Below, in pieces: positions 41,400 to 49,804 of a DNA stretch of 64,000 bases. This DNA comes from Sphingomonadaceae bacterium (GTDB taxonomy: Bacteria; Pseudomonadota; Alphaproteobacteria; Sphingomonadales; Sphingomonadaceae). Location: the NCBI GenBank assembly GCA_947473355.1, contig CANJCQ010000003.1:1-64000 (forward strand), in the 5' to 3' direction. Every line of letters starts with the position of its first letter. Position 1 is the stretch's first letter. A model generated the notes under the pieces. The model had not been told where the DNA came from and did no database searches. It saw only the letters and a list, made by a program, of their open reading frames with translations. The translations under genes were made by a program, and so were the position numbers.

Positions 41400-42761
41400 T
41401 CAGCTCTCGATCTTTTTGGGTCCACCCATGCCGATGACCTTTGCGAGGTTGTAGTGGAGGCTCGCCACTGTCCGCTCCATGTAAGGGTTGGGCTGGGCGC
41501 CGCGCCAGTGGGCGTTCTTCATGCCTTTCTGCACGGCCGTCATGTTCTGAAAGTCCTGCTGCAGCACCGGCGGCCAGTCTTCGGGCTTGGTATATTCCCA
41601 GTCCGTCGCAGGCGCTTCGCTTTCGGGATAGAGCTCGTAGACCGCGCCTTCGAAGATGCACATGTCGGGGTTATCGCCATAGGGCCGCGCTTGGTAGCAG
41701 AGCATGTTGTTGACCGCGTGGCCGATCTGCTGGTTGGGGAAGATCTGCCACGACGTGCCGCTCTGGGCGGTGTGCTGCGGATCGACCACGGGCCAGACCA
41801 CGCCGCGCGCTTCATCGACCGCGCGCGCGGTGGTCAGCCAGTACTTCGAGACATCGGGCGCGGGCGTGCCTTCGGGCAGTTCATCCGCCAGCCGGTTGGC
41901 GACATCGACGAGGGTGCGGGTGGTGTTGGTATTGGCGTTTTCCCAGGTGAAGTTCTGCATTTCGGCAGTCGAAAGGCGCGGATCGCCGGTGCCCAGGCGC
42001 AGCTTGGCGGCGTCCTCTTCCTGGCCCTTGGGCGCATCGTAGCCGATGTTGGAATGCTTGCCCTGATTGCGGCCCCAGCCGCGAAACTGGCCGAATTCCA
42101 TGAATTCAGGGTGCGTTCCCGGCACATGGTAGGTCTCGCAGAAGGCCTCCATGGCGACCTTCCAGTTGCATTCAAAGATCACCCACTTGCGCCAGCGGCA
42201 GCGCATGTTTTCGAGCTTGAAGGGATCGAGCATGGTCGCGGCAGGCTCTAGATATTCGCGCAAGGGGCCTGCATTGGAATCGATGTTGACCCACAGGAAC
42301 CCGCCCCATTCGCCCACGGCGACCTTGCCCAGGCTGGTGCGATCCTCGGTGAGTACGCCGTTCCAGTCGTCCTGATGTTCAATGAAAGTGCACTTGCCTT
42401 CGCGGTTGAAGGTCCAGCCGTGGAAACCGCACACGATGTTGGTCTTGTTGCCGCGCGCGTTGCGCTGGCCAGCAGGCGTATCGATCAGCTTGCGGCCGCG
42501 GTGCGGGCAGACATTGTGGAAGGCGCGGATCGTGCCGTCATCGGCGCGGGTAATGATCACCGAATCGTCGGCGATATCATAGGTGATATAGTCGCCGACA
42601 TTCGGGATGTCCTCGGTCCGTCCGGCCTGCAGCCAATGGCTGCGCCACAGCTTGTCCCGCTCGGCCTTGGCGAATTCCGCGCTGATATACGCGTCTGGTC
42701 CAATGACGACTGGCTGCGCCAGTTCGTCCGCCACTTCGACAACCTTGCCCATCTCGCCCAT
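41400..42761 (-). CDS. Rieske non-heme iron oxygenase, alpha subunit
   Basis: The 453-residue protein has the Rieske cluster ligands Cys85/His87 (NVCPHRG) and Cys111/His114 (CGFHGW), and a mononuclear iron site in EAFCETYHVPGTHPE (His212, His217). It resembles aromatic-ring-hydroxylating and carnitine/steroid-type Rieske oxygenases. No beta subunit, ferredoxin or reductase gene is adjacent, so it is probably a homo-oligomer using electron carriers encoded elsewhere. Confidence 0.93.
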   Translation of the reverse strand: MGEMGKVVEVADELAQPVVIGPDAYISAEFAKAERDKLWRSHWLQAGRTEDIPNVGDYITYDIADDSVIITRADDGTIRAFHNVCPHRGRKLIDTPAGQRNARGNKTNIVCGFHGWTFNREGKCTFIEHQDDWNGVLTEDRTSLGKVAVGEWGGFLWVNIDSNAGPLREYLEPAATMLDPFKLENMRCRWRKWVIFECNWKVAMEAFCETYHVPGTHPEFMEFGQFRGWGRNQGKHSNIGYDAPKGQEEDAAKLRLGTGDPRLSTAEMQNFTWENANTNTTRTLVDVANRLADELPEGTPAPDVSKYWLTTARAVDEARGVVWPVVDPQHTAQSGTSWQIFPNQQIGHAVNNMLCYQARPYGDNPDMCIFEGAVYELYPESEAPATDWEYTKPEDWPPVLQQDFQNMTAVQKGMKNAHWRGAQPNPYMERTVASLHYNLAKVIGMGGPKKIES

Positions 42762-42811
42762 GTTTCGTCTTCCTTGAATTGATATGTTGCCGCGAAGCCT
42801 ATCAGAGCCAT

Positions 42812-43507
42812 TTAGGCGGCAAAAGCCTCGTCGAACAGATACTGCATTGCCGCCCAGCTGCGGCGTTCAGCTCGGGCGTCATATTTGAGGCCGGCCATGC
42901 CTATCGAAGAGGCATCCTTGTTAGTGAACGAGTGCTCGACCCCGGTCAGCAGCAGCATCTGGCAGTCGATCCCGGCTTCGGCCATATTGGCCATGAATGC
43001 ATCGCGCTGGTCCTTCGGGATCAGCGGATCGGCGTCGCCGATGCAGACCAGCACCGATCCCCTGATATTCTTCGAATCGGTGGCAATCCCTGAGCCGAGC
43101 CCCGAGTGGAAACCGACTGCAGCCTTCACATCCGCGCCCGAACGCGCCAGCTCGATCGCTGAAGTTCCGCCAAAGCAGAAACCGATTGCCGCAAGCTTGT
43201 TCGCATCGACGTGTGGCTGGTCGGCAAGTGCTGCAAGCCCGGCATTCAGCCGCGCACGCCATTCGGCATTGTCCTGCACCAGCGCGCCGAGGATCGCCAT
43301 CGGCTCGCCTTCGGACCCGGCAAACATGTCGGGCGCAAAGGCGACATAGCCAAGCGCTGCCAGCGCATCGCATTTCGAGCGGGTATTGGCGCTGAGGCCA
43401 TTGCCCTCATGCAGCACCAGCACGCCGGGGGCTTGTCTGCCGCCCGAACCATCGGCCAGATAGCCGCTGCTTGTCCGCCCTTCTCCGGACCAGTTGATTT
43501 CCGCCAT
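42812..43507 (-). CDS. Dienelactone hydrolase family protein
   Basis: The 231-residue alpha/beta hydrolase has IGFCFGGTSA around the cysteine nucleophile and EHSFTNKDA carrying the C-terminal histidine. ATG 43507 with GGAGAGCG upstream is preferred over ATG 43525. It begins the leftward series 50 bp before the Rieske gene. Confidence 0.85.
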   Translation of the reverse strand: MAEINWSGEGRTSSGYLADGSGGRQAPGVLVLHEGNGLSANTRSKCDALAALGYVAFAPDMFAGSEGEPMAILGALVQDNAEWRARLNAGLAALADQPHVDANKLAAIGFCFGGTSAIELARSGADVKAAVGFHSGLGSGIATDSKNIRGSVLVCIGDADPLIPKDQRDAFMANMAEAGIDCQMLLLTGVEHSFTNKDASSIGMAGLKYDARAERRSWAAMQYLFDEAFAA

Positions 43508-43645
43508 ATCTCGCTCTCCACTCATCTCTGCGGTTTGGACCGCTTGCGCTTTGCCTAGCGCCTATCTCGCCAGATGCAATTGCCTGTGGACACGGCAGGC
43601 GAAATCCCGACAATGGCTAGCAAGAACAGTGTTCAGGAGAGAATC

Positions 43646-44161
43646 ATGAGCGACGCCGATTCAGCCGCAATCCGTGAAGTCCGCAAGGACTGGGTGAGCG
43701 AACATCGCGATATGTATCTGCAATCGGGCGGCGCGCAGGGCCACCTGATGGATATCACCGCCGTCGGGGCCTATTCGCTGGGGGCGCACTGCCTGGTCAA
43801 ATACAAGGGCCGCAAGAGCGGCAAGGTGTTCATCACGGCGCTATGCTATTCGATTGTCGCGGGCGAAGTAGTGATCTGCGCCTCCAAGGGCGGGGCCGAT
43901 ACCCATCCCGACTGGTATCTCAACCTGGTGGCCAGCCCTGAGGTCGAGTTCCAGATCGCAACGCAGGCTTATCGCGGCACTTGGCGCGAGCCCGAAGGGG
44001 CCGAGCGCGAGAAGGTCTGGGCTGTAATGGTCGATAACTTCCCGTTCTATGCCAATTATCAGAAATCGACCACGCGGGTGATCCCGCTGGTGATGATGAA
44101 GCTGGCGGAGGAAATTCCGGTGTTCAAGGAAAGCGACGCGACGGGCCAGCGGCAGTTTTGA
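43646..44161 (+). CDS. Deazaflavin-dependent nitroreductase-family (DUF385) protein
   Basis: The 171-residue protein has the DUF385 core KGRKSGKVFITALCYS, then DTHPDWYLNLVASPEVEFQ, as in Ddn-like split-beta-barrel reductases that bind F420 or flavin. The start at 43646 (MSDADSAAIREVRK) has GGAGAG; an upstream in-frame ATG at 43574 lacks a site. Confidence 0.82.
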   Translation: MSDADSAAIREVRKDWVSEHRDMYLQSGGAQGHLMDITAVGAYSLGAHCLVKYKGRKSGKVFITALCYSIVAGEVVICASKGGADTHPDWYLNLVASPEVEFQIATQAYRGTWREPEGAEREKVWAVMVDNFPFYANYQKSTTRVIPLVMMKLAEEIPVFKESDATGQRQF

Positions 44162-44192
44162 ACTTCGTCCCCCAGCTTGGCTCGGGAAGAAT

Positions 44193-44840
44193 CTAGGCGG
44201 CCGGCTTCATCAGTTCCCGCACAAACCCGATCAGCCCGGTCTGCCGCGCGCGGCGCAGCCTTTCCGCCGCCAGAATCTGCTGCACCTGCGTGAAGCATTC
44301 TTCGACGTCGTCGTTGATCACGACATAATCATAGCCGTCCCAGTGGCTGATCTCGGCGCGGGCGCGTTCCATGCGGGCATTGATCACTTCGGCGCTGTCG
44401 GTGGCGCGGCCCGCAAGGCGCTGGTGCAGCTCATCGATGCTGGGCGGCAGCAGGAAGATGCGGACAACGTCCTGCTGATCTTTTTGATAGAGCTGCTGGG
44501 TGCCCTGCCAGTCGATGTCGAACAGGAAATCCTGCCCCGCTTTCAGCCCGGCGCGAATACTGGCCTTTGGCGTGCCATAGGAATGGCCGAATACATGCGC
44601 CCATTCGTAGAATTCATCCTCTGCAACCAGGCGGTCAAACTGGTCCTGGCTGACGAAGAAATAGTCTTTTGCCTCCACTTCGCCGACCCGCATCGGCCGC
44701 GTGGTCATTGAAACCGAGAGGCGAATATCCTCGTCGCGGTTCAGCAGCATATGCGAAATAGTGGTCTTGCCCGCGCCCGAGGGTGACGACAGAATCAGCA
44801 TCAGCCCCCGGCGCTGGAGCGCGTCACGCGTCGGCATCAT
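44193..44840 (-). CDS. gmk: Guanylate kinase
   Basis: The 215-residue enzyme phosphorylates GMP to GDP. The P-loop is SSPSGAGKTT and the GMP-binding segment is SVSMTTRPMRVGEVEAKDYFFV. Starts at 44840 and 44837 (ATGATG) are both possible. It overlaps the end of the preceding hypothetical gene by 17 bp. Confidence 0.93.
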   Translation of the reverse strand: MMPTRDALQRRGLMLILSSPSGAGKTTISHMLLNRDEDIRLSVSMTTRPMRVGEVEAKDYFFVSQDQFDRLVAEDEFYEWAHVFGHSYGTPKASIRAGLKAGQDFLFDIDWQGTQQLYQKDQQDVVRIFLLPPSIDELHQRLAGRATDSAEVINARMERARAEISHWDGYDYVVINDDVEECFTQVQQILAAERLRRARQTGLIGFVRELMKPAA

Positions 44841-45117
44841 GGCCCTCAATGGAGCTGGCTGCCTTGCGCCGGGCCAGATGCGCGCGTCGCCTTTCGTAAA
44901 GCTCCTTGGCAAGGAGCCCGCCGCCGACCACGATTGCGCCTGGGACTGAACGCGCGGCGATGCGGGTCAGCGCGGCGCCGGCAATCGCGCGGGTGATCGA
45001 CGGCGCAGCCTTTGGTGCTTGTGAAACGGCGGGAAACAGCCGCTGCGCGGCCTTGTCCAGCAACTTGCCGCCAGTGCTCCGGGCGATCCGGGCAAGAAGG
45101 CGATTATCGAGCGGCAT
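44824..45117 (-). CDS. Conserved-looking 97-residue hypothetical protein
   Basis: The protein is basic and helical with one hydrophobic stretch (SVPGAIVVGGGLLAKEL, about residues 57-75) and an Arg/Ala/Lys-rich end. I do not recognise a family. It lies between sspB and gmk in the same direction and overlaps gmk, so translation is coupled. Confidence 0.6.
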   Translation of the reverse strand: MPLDNRLLARIARSTGGKLLDKAAQRLFPAVSQAPKAAPSITRAIAGAALTRIAARSVPGAIVVGGGLLAKELYERRRAHLARRKAASSIEGHDADA

Positions 45118-45129
45118 GCGGCCCTGCGC

Positions 45130-45633
45130 TTACTTCTTCCGGCCGAAATCGACCGAAACGACATTCGAGCCATCGCCGGCGGGCGCGGCGCGGGGGCCAG
45201 ACTCGGCATCAGGCGCATCGTTTTCCGTCGCTTCATGCGGTTCGGGCTCGATCTCGGTCACTTCGGCCTGGAATTGCAGCCCGAAATCAACCTCGGGGTC
45301 AACGAAGCCAGTGATCGCAGCGAACGGAATGACCAGTTTTGCCGGCACCTGGTTGAAAGTCAGCCCGACCGAGAAGTGATCGGCTTCCACTGACAGATCC
45401 CAGAACTTGTTCTGCAGCACGATGGTCATCTCGTCAGGAAAGCGTTCCTTGAGATGCGGCGGGATCGCCACGCCGGGGGCGTGGGTCTTGAAAGTAATGT
45501 AGAAATGATGGTTGCCGGGCAGGGTGCCGCCCGAGACCTGAACCTGGCCGAGCACTCGTCCGACCACGGCGCGCAGGGCTTCCTGCACGATTTCATCGTA
45601 AGGGATCAGACTGTCGGGGCCGCTGTCGTTCAT
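45130..45633 (-). CDS. sspB: SspB-family ClpXP adaptor (alpha-type)
   Basis: The 167-residue protein matches alphaproteobacterial SspB: PYDEIVQEALRAVVGRVL, FYITFKTHAPGVAIP, then an acidic tail ending VVSVDFGRKK, the ClpX-binding end. It delivers ssrA-tagged proteins to ClpXP. A TTG at 45645 is an alternative start; ATG 45633 is preferred. It is divergent from hisB. Confidence 0.9.
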   Translation of the reverse strand: MNDSGPDSLIPYDEIVQEALRAVVGRVLGQVQVSGGTLPGNHHFYITFKTHAPGVAIPPHLKERFPDEMTIVLQNKFWDLSVEADHFSVGLTFNQVPAKLVIPFAAITGFVDPEVDFGLQFQAEVTEIEPEPHEATENDAPDAESGPRAAPAGDGSNVVSVDFGRKK

Positions 45634-45752
45634 CGCGTCAGTCAAGTGGCCCGCGCAATTGCGCGGGTCAAGAGGCAGCTTGCCCTAATCCACTGGCGCC
45701 AGAGCTGATGCGAGCATTGATTCCCGCGCCCCCGGGTCTATAGGCCTCACCC

Positions 45753-46346
45753 ATGCGCACCGCCTCTATCGCCCGCAAGACCAGCGAAACCGATATTGCC
45801 GTCGAGGTAAACCTCGATGGCACTGGCGCCTATGCCGTCTCCACCGGCATCGGCTTCCTCGATCACATGATCGAACAGTTCTCGCGCCATTCGCTGATCG
45901 ACATCTCCTGCCAGATCAAGGGCGACCTGCACGTCGACCAGCATCACACGACGGAAGACAGCGCCATTGCCATTGGCCAGGCCATTGTCCAGGCGCTGGG
46001 CGACAAGGCCGGGATCGGGCGCTATGGCATGGCCTATTCGCCGATGGACGAGGCCTTGTGCCGCGTGACGCTGGATATATCCGGGCGGCCGTGGCTGGTG
46101 TGGAATGCGAGCTTTACCCAGCCAAGGCTTGGCGAAATGGATACCGAGCTGTTCCAGCACTGGTTCCACTCGATCGCGCAAGCCATTGGCATCACGCTGC
46201 ATGTCGAGCAGCTCTATGGTGACAACAACCACCACATCATCGAAGGTATCTTTAAAGGCTTCGCCCGCGCCATGCGGCAGGCGGTGGAGCTCGATCCGCG
46301 CAAGGCCGGGGCGATCCCTTCAACCAAGGGCCAGCTCGGTGGCTGA
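45753..46346 (+). CDS. hisB: Imidazoleglycerol-phosphate dehydratase
   Basis: The 197-residue enzyme has the duplicated metal-binding histidine motifs of His[22 protein letters not shown] and [10 protein letters not shown]. It is the monofunctional type, without the phosphatase domain. It starts the rightward his operon. Confidence 0.95.
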   Translation: MRTASIARKTSETDIAVEVNLDGTGAYAVSTGIGFLDHMIEQFSRHSLIDISCQIKGDLHVDQHHTTEDSAIAIGQAIVQALGDKAGIGRYGMAYSPMDEALCRVTLDISGRPWLVWNASFTQPRLGEMDTELFQHWFHSIAQAIGITLHVEQLYGDNNHHIIEGIFKGFARAMRQAVELDPRKAGAIPSTKGQLGG

Positions 46347-46968
46347 GATTGTTGCGCTAGTGGACTACGGCGCGGGCAATTTGCATTCGGTGGAAAGCGC
46401 ACTGCGGGCAGCTGGCGCTGAGGATGTTGCCGTCACTTCCAATCCGCTGGTGGTGCGCGCGGCGGACCGCATCGTTCTGCCCGGCGTCGGCAGTTTCAAG
46501 GCCTGCGCCGAGGGGCTGCGCGCTGTCCCAGGCATGATTGAGGCGATGGAAGAGCGGGTGCATGTGGGCGGCGCGCCGTTCCTCGGCATTTGCGTCGGCA
46601 TGCAATTGCTCGCGAGCCGCGGCGTGGAGCATGGCGTGACCGAGGGCCTCGACTGGATCCCCGGCGAAGTGCGCCACATCGATACCAGCGATCCCGCCAT
46701 TAAGGTGCCGCACATGGGCTGGAACGACGTCCTGCCGATGCGCCACATGGATGGCGCACAGCTGATCGAGCCGGGCGAGGCCTATTTCCTGCATAGCTAC
46801 CATCTCGTGCCCGACGAGGGCCGGCATATTGCTGCCATGACCGACCACGGCGGCGGGATTATCGCGGCGGTGGCACGCGATACGATTGTCGGCGTGCAGT
46901 TTCATCCCGAGAAGAGCCAGGCCTATGGGCTGGAATTGCTGGCGCGGTTTCTGGAGTGGCGGCCATGA
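46339..46968 (+). CDS. hisH: Imidazole glycerol phosphate synthase, glutaminase subunit
   Basis: The 209-residue class I glutaminase has catalytic Cys in [10 protein letters not shown] and the His/Glu pair in QFHPEKSQ. It feeds ammonia to HisF. The GTG start at 46339 overlaps the hisB stop by 8 bp. Confidence 0.95.
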   Translation: MAEIVALVDYGAGNLHSVESALRAAGAEDVAVTSNPLVVRAADRIVLPGVGSFKACAEGLRAVPGMIEAMEERVHVGGAPFLGICVGMQLLASRGVEHGVTEGLDWIPGEVRHIDTSDPAIKVPHMGWNDVLPMRHMDGAQLIEPGEAYFLHSYHLVPDEGRHIAAMTDHGGGIIAAVARDTIVGVQFHPEKSQAYGLELLARFLEWRP

Positions 46969-46971
46969 GGG

Positions 46972-47125
46972 CCCCCTCTCCAACTCCGGCTAGGCTGCTG
47001 TGCAGCCAAGCCTTCGTATCCTCTCCCACGAGGGGAGAGGAGCAGTGCCGCTTGGCTCCTCCCTCCTTGCGGGGGAGGAAAGCGCAGCTTGCCGCTTTGG
47101 CGGCTAGCGTAGCTTGGAGAGGGGG
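46972..47125. repeat. 154-bp palindromic element between hisH and hisA
   Basis: Terminal arms CCCCCTCTCCAA (46972-46983) and TTGGAGAGGGGG (47114-47125) are exact inverted copies. An inner CTCTCCC..GGGAGAG hairpin lies near 47029-47050. The right arm supplies the GGAGAGGGGG that precedes the hisA start by 9 bp. Confidence 0.82.
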
Positions 47126-47134
47126 TCTCCGCCC

Positions 47135-47863
47135 ATGATCGTCTTCCCCGCCATCGATCTCAAACAGGGCCAGGTCGTCCGCCTCGCCGAGGGCGATATG
47201 GCGCGCGCCACGGTCTATGGCGATGATCCCGCCGCGCAGGCGCTGCTGTTCGCCGATGCGGGCGCGGAATACCTGCATGTTGTCGATCTCGATGGCAGCT
47301 TCGCAGGCCGCGCGGAGAACCGCGAGGCGGTTGAGGGCATCCTCAAGGTCTTCCCCGGCCACGTCCAATTGGGCGGCGGCATCCGCACCCGCGAATCGGT
47401 CGACGGCTGGTTCGATCTCGGCGTCTCCCGCGTGGTGATGGGCACGGCGGCGCTGAAGGACCCGGAATTCGTCAAGGACATGGCGAAAGCCTATCCCGGC
47501 GGCATTGTCGTTGCAGTCGATGCCCGCGATGGCATGATCGCGACTGAGGGCTGGGCGGAGCTGTCCGAAGTCTCGATATACGACATGGCGCGCCGCTTCG
47601 AGGATGCCGGCGTTGCCTCGCTGTTGTTCACCGATATCGGCCGCGATGGCATGCTCAAGGGCTGCAATATCGAGGCGACGGTTGATCTTGCCCGGCGGAC
47701 CGAGCTGCCGGTGATCGCGAGCGGGGGGGTCAAGGGGCTGGACGATATCCGCATGCTTTCGCTGCTGGCGCGCGACGGGATCGAAGGGGTGATTACCGGG
47801 CGGGCGCTCTATGACGGGCGGCTGGACCTTGCGGCGGCGATTGCGCTGGCGGAGGCGGCGTGA
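47135..47863 (+). CDS. hisA: ProFAR isomerase
   Basis: The 242-residue TIM barrel has the HisA start [15 protein letters not shown] (catalytic Asp) and [11 protein letters not shown] (second Asp), with phosphate loops GGGIRT and ASGGV. It isomerises ProFAR to PRFAR. The ATG at 47135 is used; its ribosome site lies in the adjacent repeat. Confidence 0.95.
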   Translation: MIVFPAIDLKQGQVVRLAEGDMARATVYGDDPAAQALLFADAGAEYLHVVDLDGSFAGRAENREAVEGILKVFPGHVQLGGGIRTRESVDGWFDLGVSRVVMGTAALKDPEFVKDMAKAYPGGIVVAVDARDGMIATEGWAELSEVSIYDMARRFEDAGVASLLFTDIGRDGMLKGCNIEATVDLARRTELPVIASGGVKGLDDIRMLSLLARDGIEGVITGRALYDGRLDLAAAIALAEAA

Positions 47864-48618
47864 CCGTTCGCATCCGCGTCATCCCCTGCCTCGACGTGCG
47901 CGATGGCCGCGTGGTCAAGGGCGTCAATTTCGTCGATCTCAAGGACGCCGGCGATCCGGTCGAGCAGGCGCGCGCCTATGATCTGGCAGGCGCCGACGAG
48001 CTGTGTTTCCTCGACATCACCGCCAGCCACGAGGCGCGCGGCACCCTGCTCGATATTGTCAGCCGCACCGCCGAAGTCTGCTTCATGCCGCTCACCGTCG
48101 GCGGCGGGGTGCGCACGGTCGAGGACGCCCGCGCGCTGCTGCTGGCAGGCGCGGACAAGGTGGCGGTCAATTCTGCTGCCGTCTCGCGGCCCGAAGTGGT
48201 GGCGGATATTGCCGCGAAGATGGGCAGTCAGTGCATCGTCGCCTCGGTCGATGCCCGCAGGTCAGGCGACCATTGGGAAATCTTCACCCACGGCGGACGC
48301 AAGGCCACCGGGATCGATGCTGTCGCCCATGCTATCCGCCTCGCCGAACTTGGCGCGGGCGAATTGCTGGTGACTTCGATGGACGGCGACGGAACGCAGG
48401 CGGGTTACGATCTCGAACTCACCCGCGCGATTGCCGATGCCGTTTCGGTGCCGGTGATTGCTTCAGGCGGGGTCGGCACGCTCGATCATCTGGTCGAGGG
48501 CGTAACCAAGGGACACGCCAGCGCGGTGCTCGCCGCCTCGATCTTCCACTTCGGCACCTATTCGATTGCCGAGGCCCATGCGGCCCTCCGAGCGGCAGGA
48601 TTGCCCGCGCGGGGCTGA
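47860..48618 (+). CDS. hisF: Imidazole glycerol phosphate synthase, cyclase subunit
   Basis: The 252-residue TIM barrel has [15 protein letters not shown] and [13 protein letters not shown] with the two catalytic aspartates. It starts with GTG overlapping the hisA stop. Confidence 0.95.
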   Translation: MTVRIRVIPCLDVRDGRVVKGVNFVDLKDAGDPVEQARAYDLAGADELCFLDITASHEARGTLLDIVSRTAEVCFMPLTVGGGVRTVEDARALLLAGADKVAVNSAAVSRPEVVADIAAKMGSQCIVASVDARRSGDHWEIFTHGGRKATGIDAVAHAIRLAELGAGELLVTSMDGDGTQAGYDLELTRAIADAVSVPVIASGGVGTLDHLVEGVTKGHASAVLAASIFHFGTYSIAEAHAALRAAGLPARG

Positions 48619-48765
48619 ACCCGCTGATAGCGCCGGATCGCTTTACAAACCAGCCTATCAATCCTCCTGCGTTTACCATCGCGAGGCCCACATTCCTGCC
48701 CACGCGCGCGCATGGCACGAGCCTTGCGTTAACACCTCCAGTTCGGAAAAGCAGGAATTGATGCG

Positions 48766-48933
48766 ATGAACCATTTGGTTTTGGCCGTGGCAGGCTCGAT
48801 TGCCCTTGGCGGCTCGGCCTATGTCGGCCTGTTCGCTCACCTGCCGCAGCCCAATGATTATGCGCTCTATGCCATGGTCCTGACCGGCCTCACGGTCGGC
48901 TGGTACGGGGCCCGCAAGCGTCCGGTCGATTAA
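48766..48933 (+). CDS. 55-residue membrane protein with a PEP-CTERM-like end
   Basis: The short frame reads MNHLVLAVAGSIALGGSAYV, then a second hydrophobic stretch after LPQPNDYALY, ending YGARKRPVD. Two membrane segments, a Pro-x-Pro turn and a basic C-terminus resemble a signal peptide fused directly to a PEP-CTERM-type tail. An AGGAA site lies upstream. Function is unknown; it sits between hisF and hisE. Confidence 0.6.
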   Translation: MNHLVLAVAGSIALGGSAYVGLFAHLPQPNDYALYAMVLTGLTVGWYGARKRPVD

Positions 48934-48939
48934 CGAATT

Positions 48940-49022
48940 CCGTCAGCACCATGGGGGCACTCCCTGCCCTGCCGCTGACGGTGCCTGAAAGGGGCGTCCG
49001 GCCCGAACCCGGGCGCCCCTTT
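48940..49022 (+). terminator. Double hairpin with terminator features
   Basis: CCGTCAGC (48940-48947) pairs with GCTGACGG (48974-48981). Next, AAAGGGGCG (48988-48996) pairs with CGCCCCTTT (49014-49022), followed by TTCTT. The second is a good rho-independent terminator for the 55-residue gene, or an attenuator before hisE. Confidence 0.65.
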
Positions 49023-49091
49023 CTTCTTGCCATTCTTCTTGCCTTTCTTCGTTCTTGACCCCGCCGCGCTCCCGCCGCAATGCCTTGCGCC

Positions 49092-49430
49092 ATGGCCGAT
49101 GATTACACCCCCGACAGCATTTTGGCCCGCCTCGAGGCGGTCATCGCGCAGCGCCGCAGTGCCGATCCCGCACAAAGCTATGTCGCCAAGCTGCATCAGC
49201 GCGGCCTGCCGGTCATCGCCCGCAAGCTGGGTGAAGAGGCGACCGAGGCGGTGGTCGCGGCGCTGAGCGGTGATCGCGAAGAGCTGGTGGGCGAGGCGGC
49301 CGATGTGCTGTTTCACCTCATGGTCCTGCTCGGCGCGAAGGATATCCCGCTGGCCGATGTGCTGGCCGAGCTGGACCGGCGCGAAGGGGTGTCGGGCATT
49401 GCCGAGAAAGCCGCACGGAGAAGCGACTGA
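49092..49430 (+). CDS. hisE: Phosphoribosyl-ATP pyrophosphatase
   Basis: The 112-residue MazG-like helical protein has KLGEEATEAVVAAL and ELVGEAADVLFHLMVLL, the metal-binding acidic helices of HisE. It hydrolyses PR-ATP to PR-AMP. It overlaps the HIT gene start (TGATG). Confidence 0.93.
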   Translation: MADDYTPDSILARLEAVIAQRRSADPAQSYVAKLHQRGLPVIARKLGEEATEAVVAALSGDREELVGEAADVLFHLMVLLGAKDIPLADVLAELDRREGVSGIAEKAARRSD

Positions 49431-49804
49431 TGCCAATCGATTCCAGCCTCCCCTATGATGACCAGAACATCTTCGCCAGGATCCTGCGCGGGGAGATTCC
49501 CTGCAACAAGGTTTTCGAGGACGAGTGGAGCCTCGCCTTCCATGACATCCGCCCGCAGGCGCCGGTGCATGTGCTGGTGATCCCCAAGGGGGCTTATGTT
49601 GGCTGGGATGACTTCACCAACACGGCCAACGACGCGGAACTTGCCGGGTTCACTCGCGCCGTGGGCCTCGTGGCGCGCGAGCTGGGGCTGTCATCGGGCT
49701 ACCGGTTGATGGTCAACATGGGGCATGATGGCCACCAGGAAGTGCCGCATCTGCATGTCCACATTTTTGGCGGGCGCCAGTTCCGGCTGATGATTGCGGA
49801 TTAG
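49430..49804 (+). CDS. HIT-family (HinT-like) nucleotide hydrolase
   Basis: The 124-residue protein has the histidine triad HLHVHIFGG near the C-terminus and IFARILRGEIPCNKVFEDE at the start. HinT-like enzymes hydrolyse adenosine phosphoramidates. It is coupled to hisE and convergent with the efflux operon, with a 4-bp overlap. Confidence 0.93.
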   Translation: MPIDSSLPYDDQNIFARILRGEIPCNKVFEDEWSLAFHDIRPQAPVHVLVIPKGAYVGWDDFTNTANDAELAGFTRAVGLVARELGLSSGYRLMVNMGHDGHQEVPHLHVHIFGGRQFRLMIAD

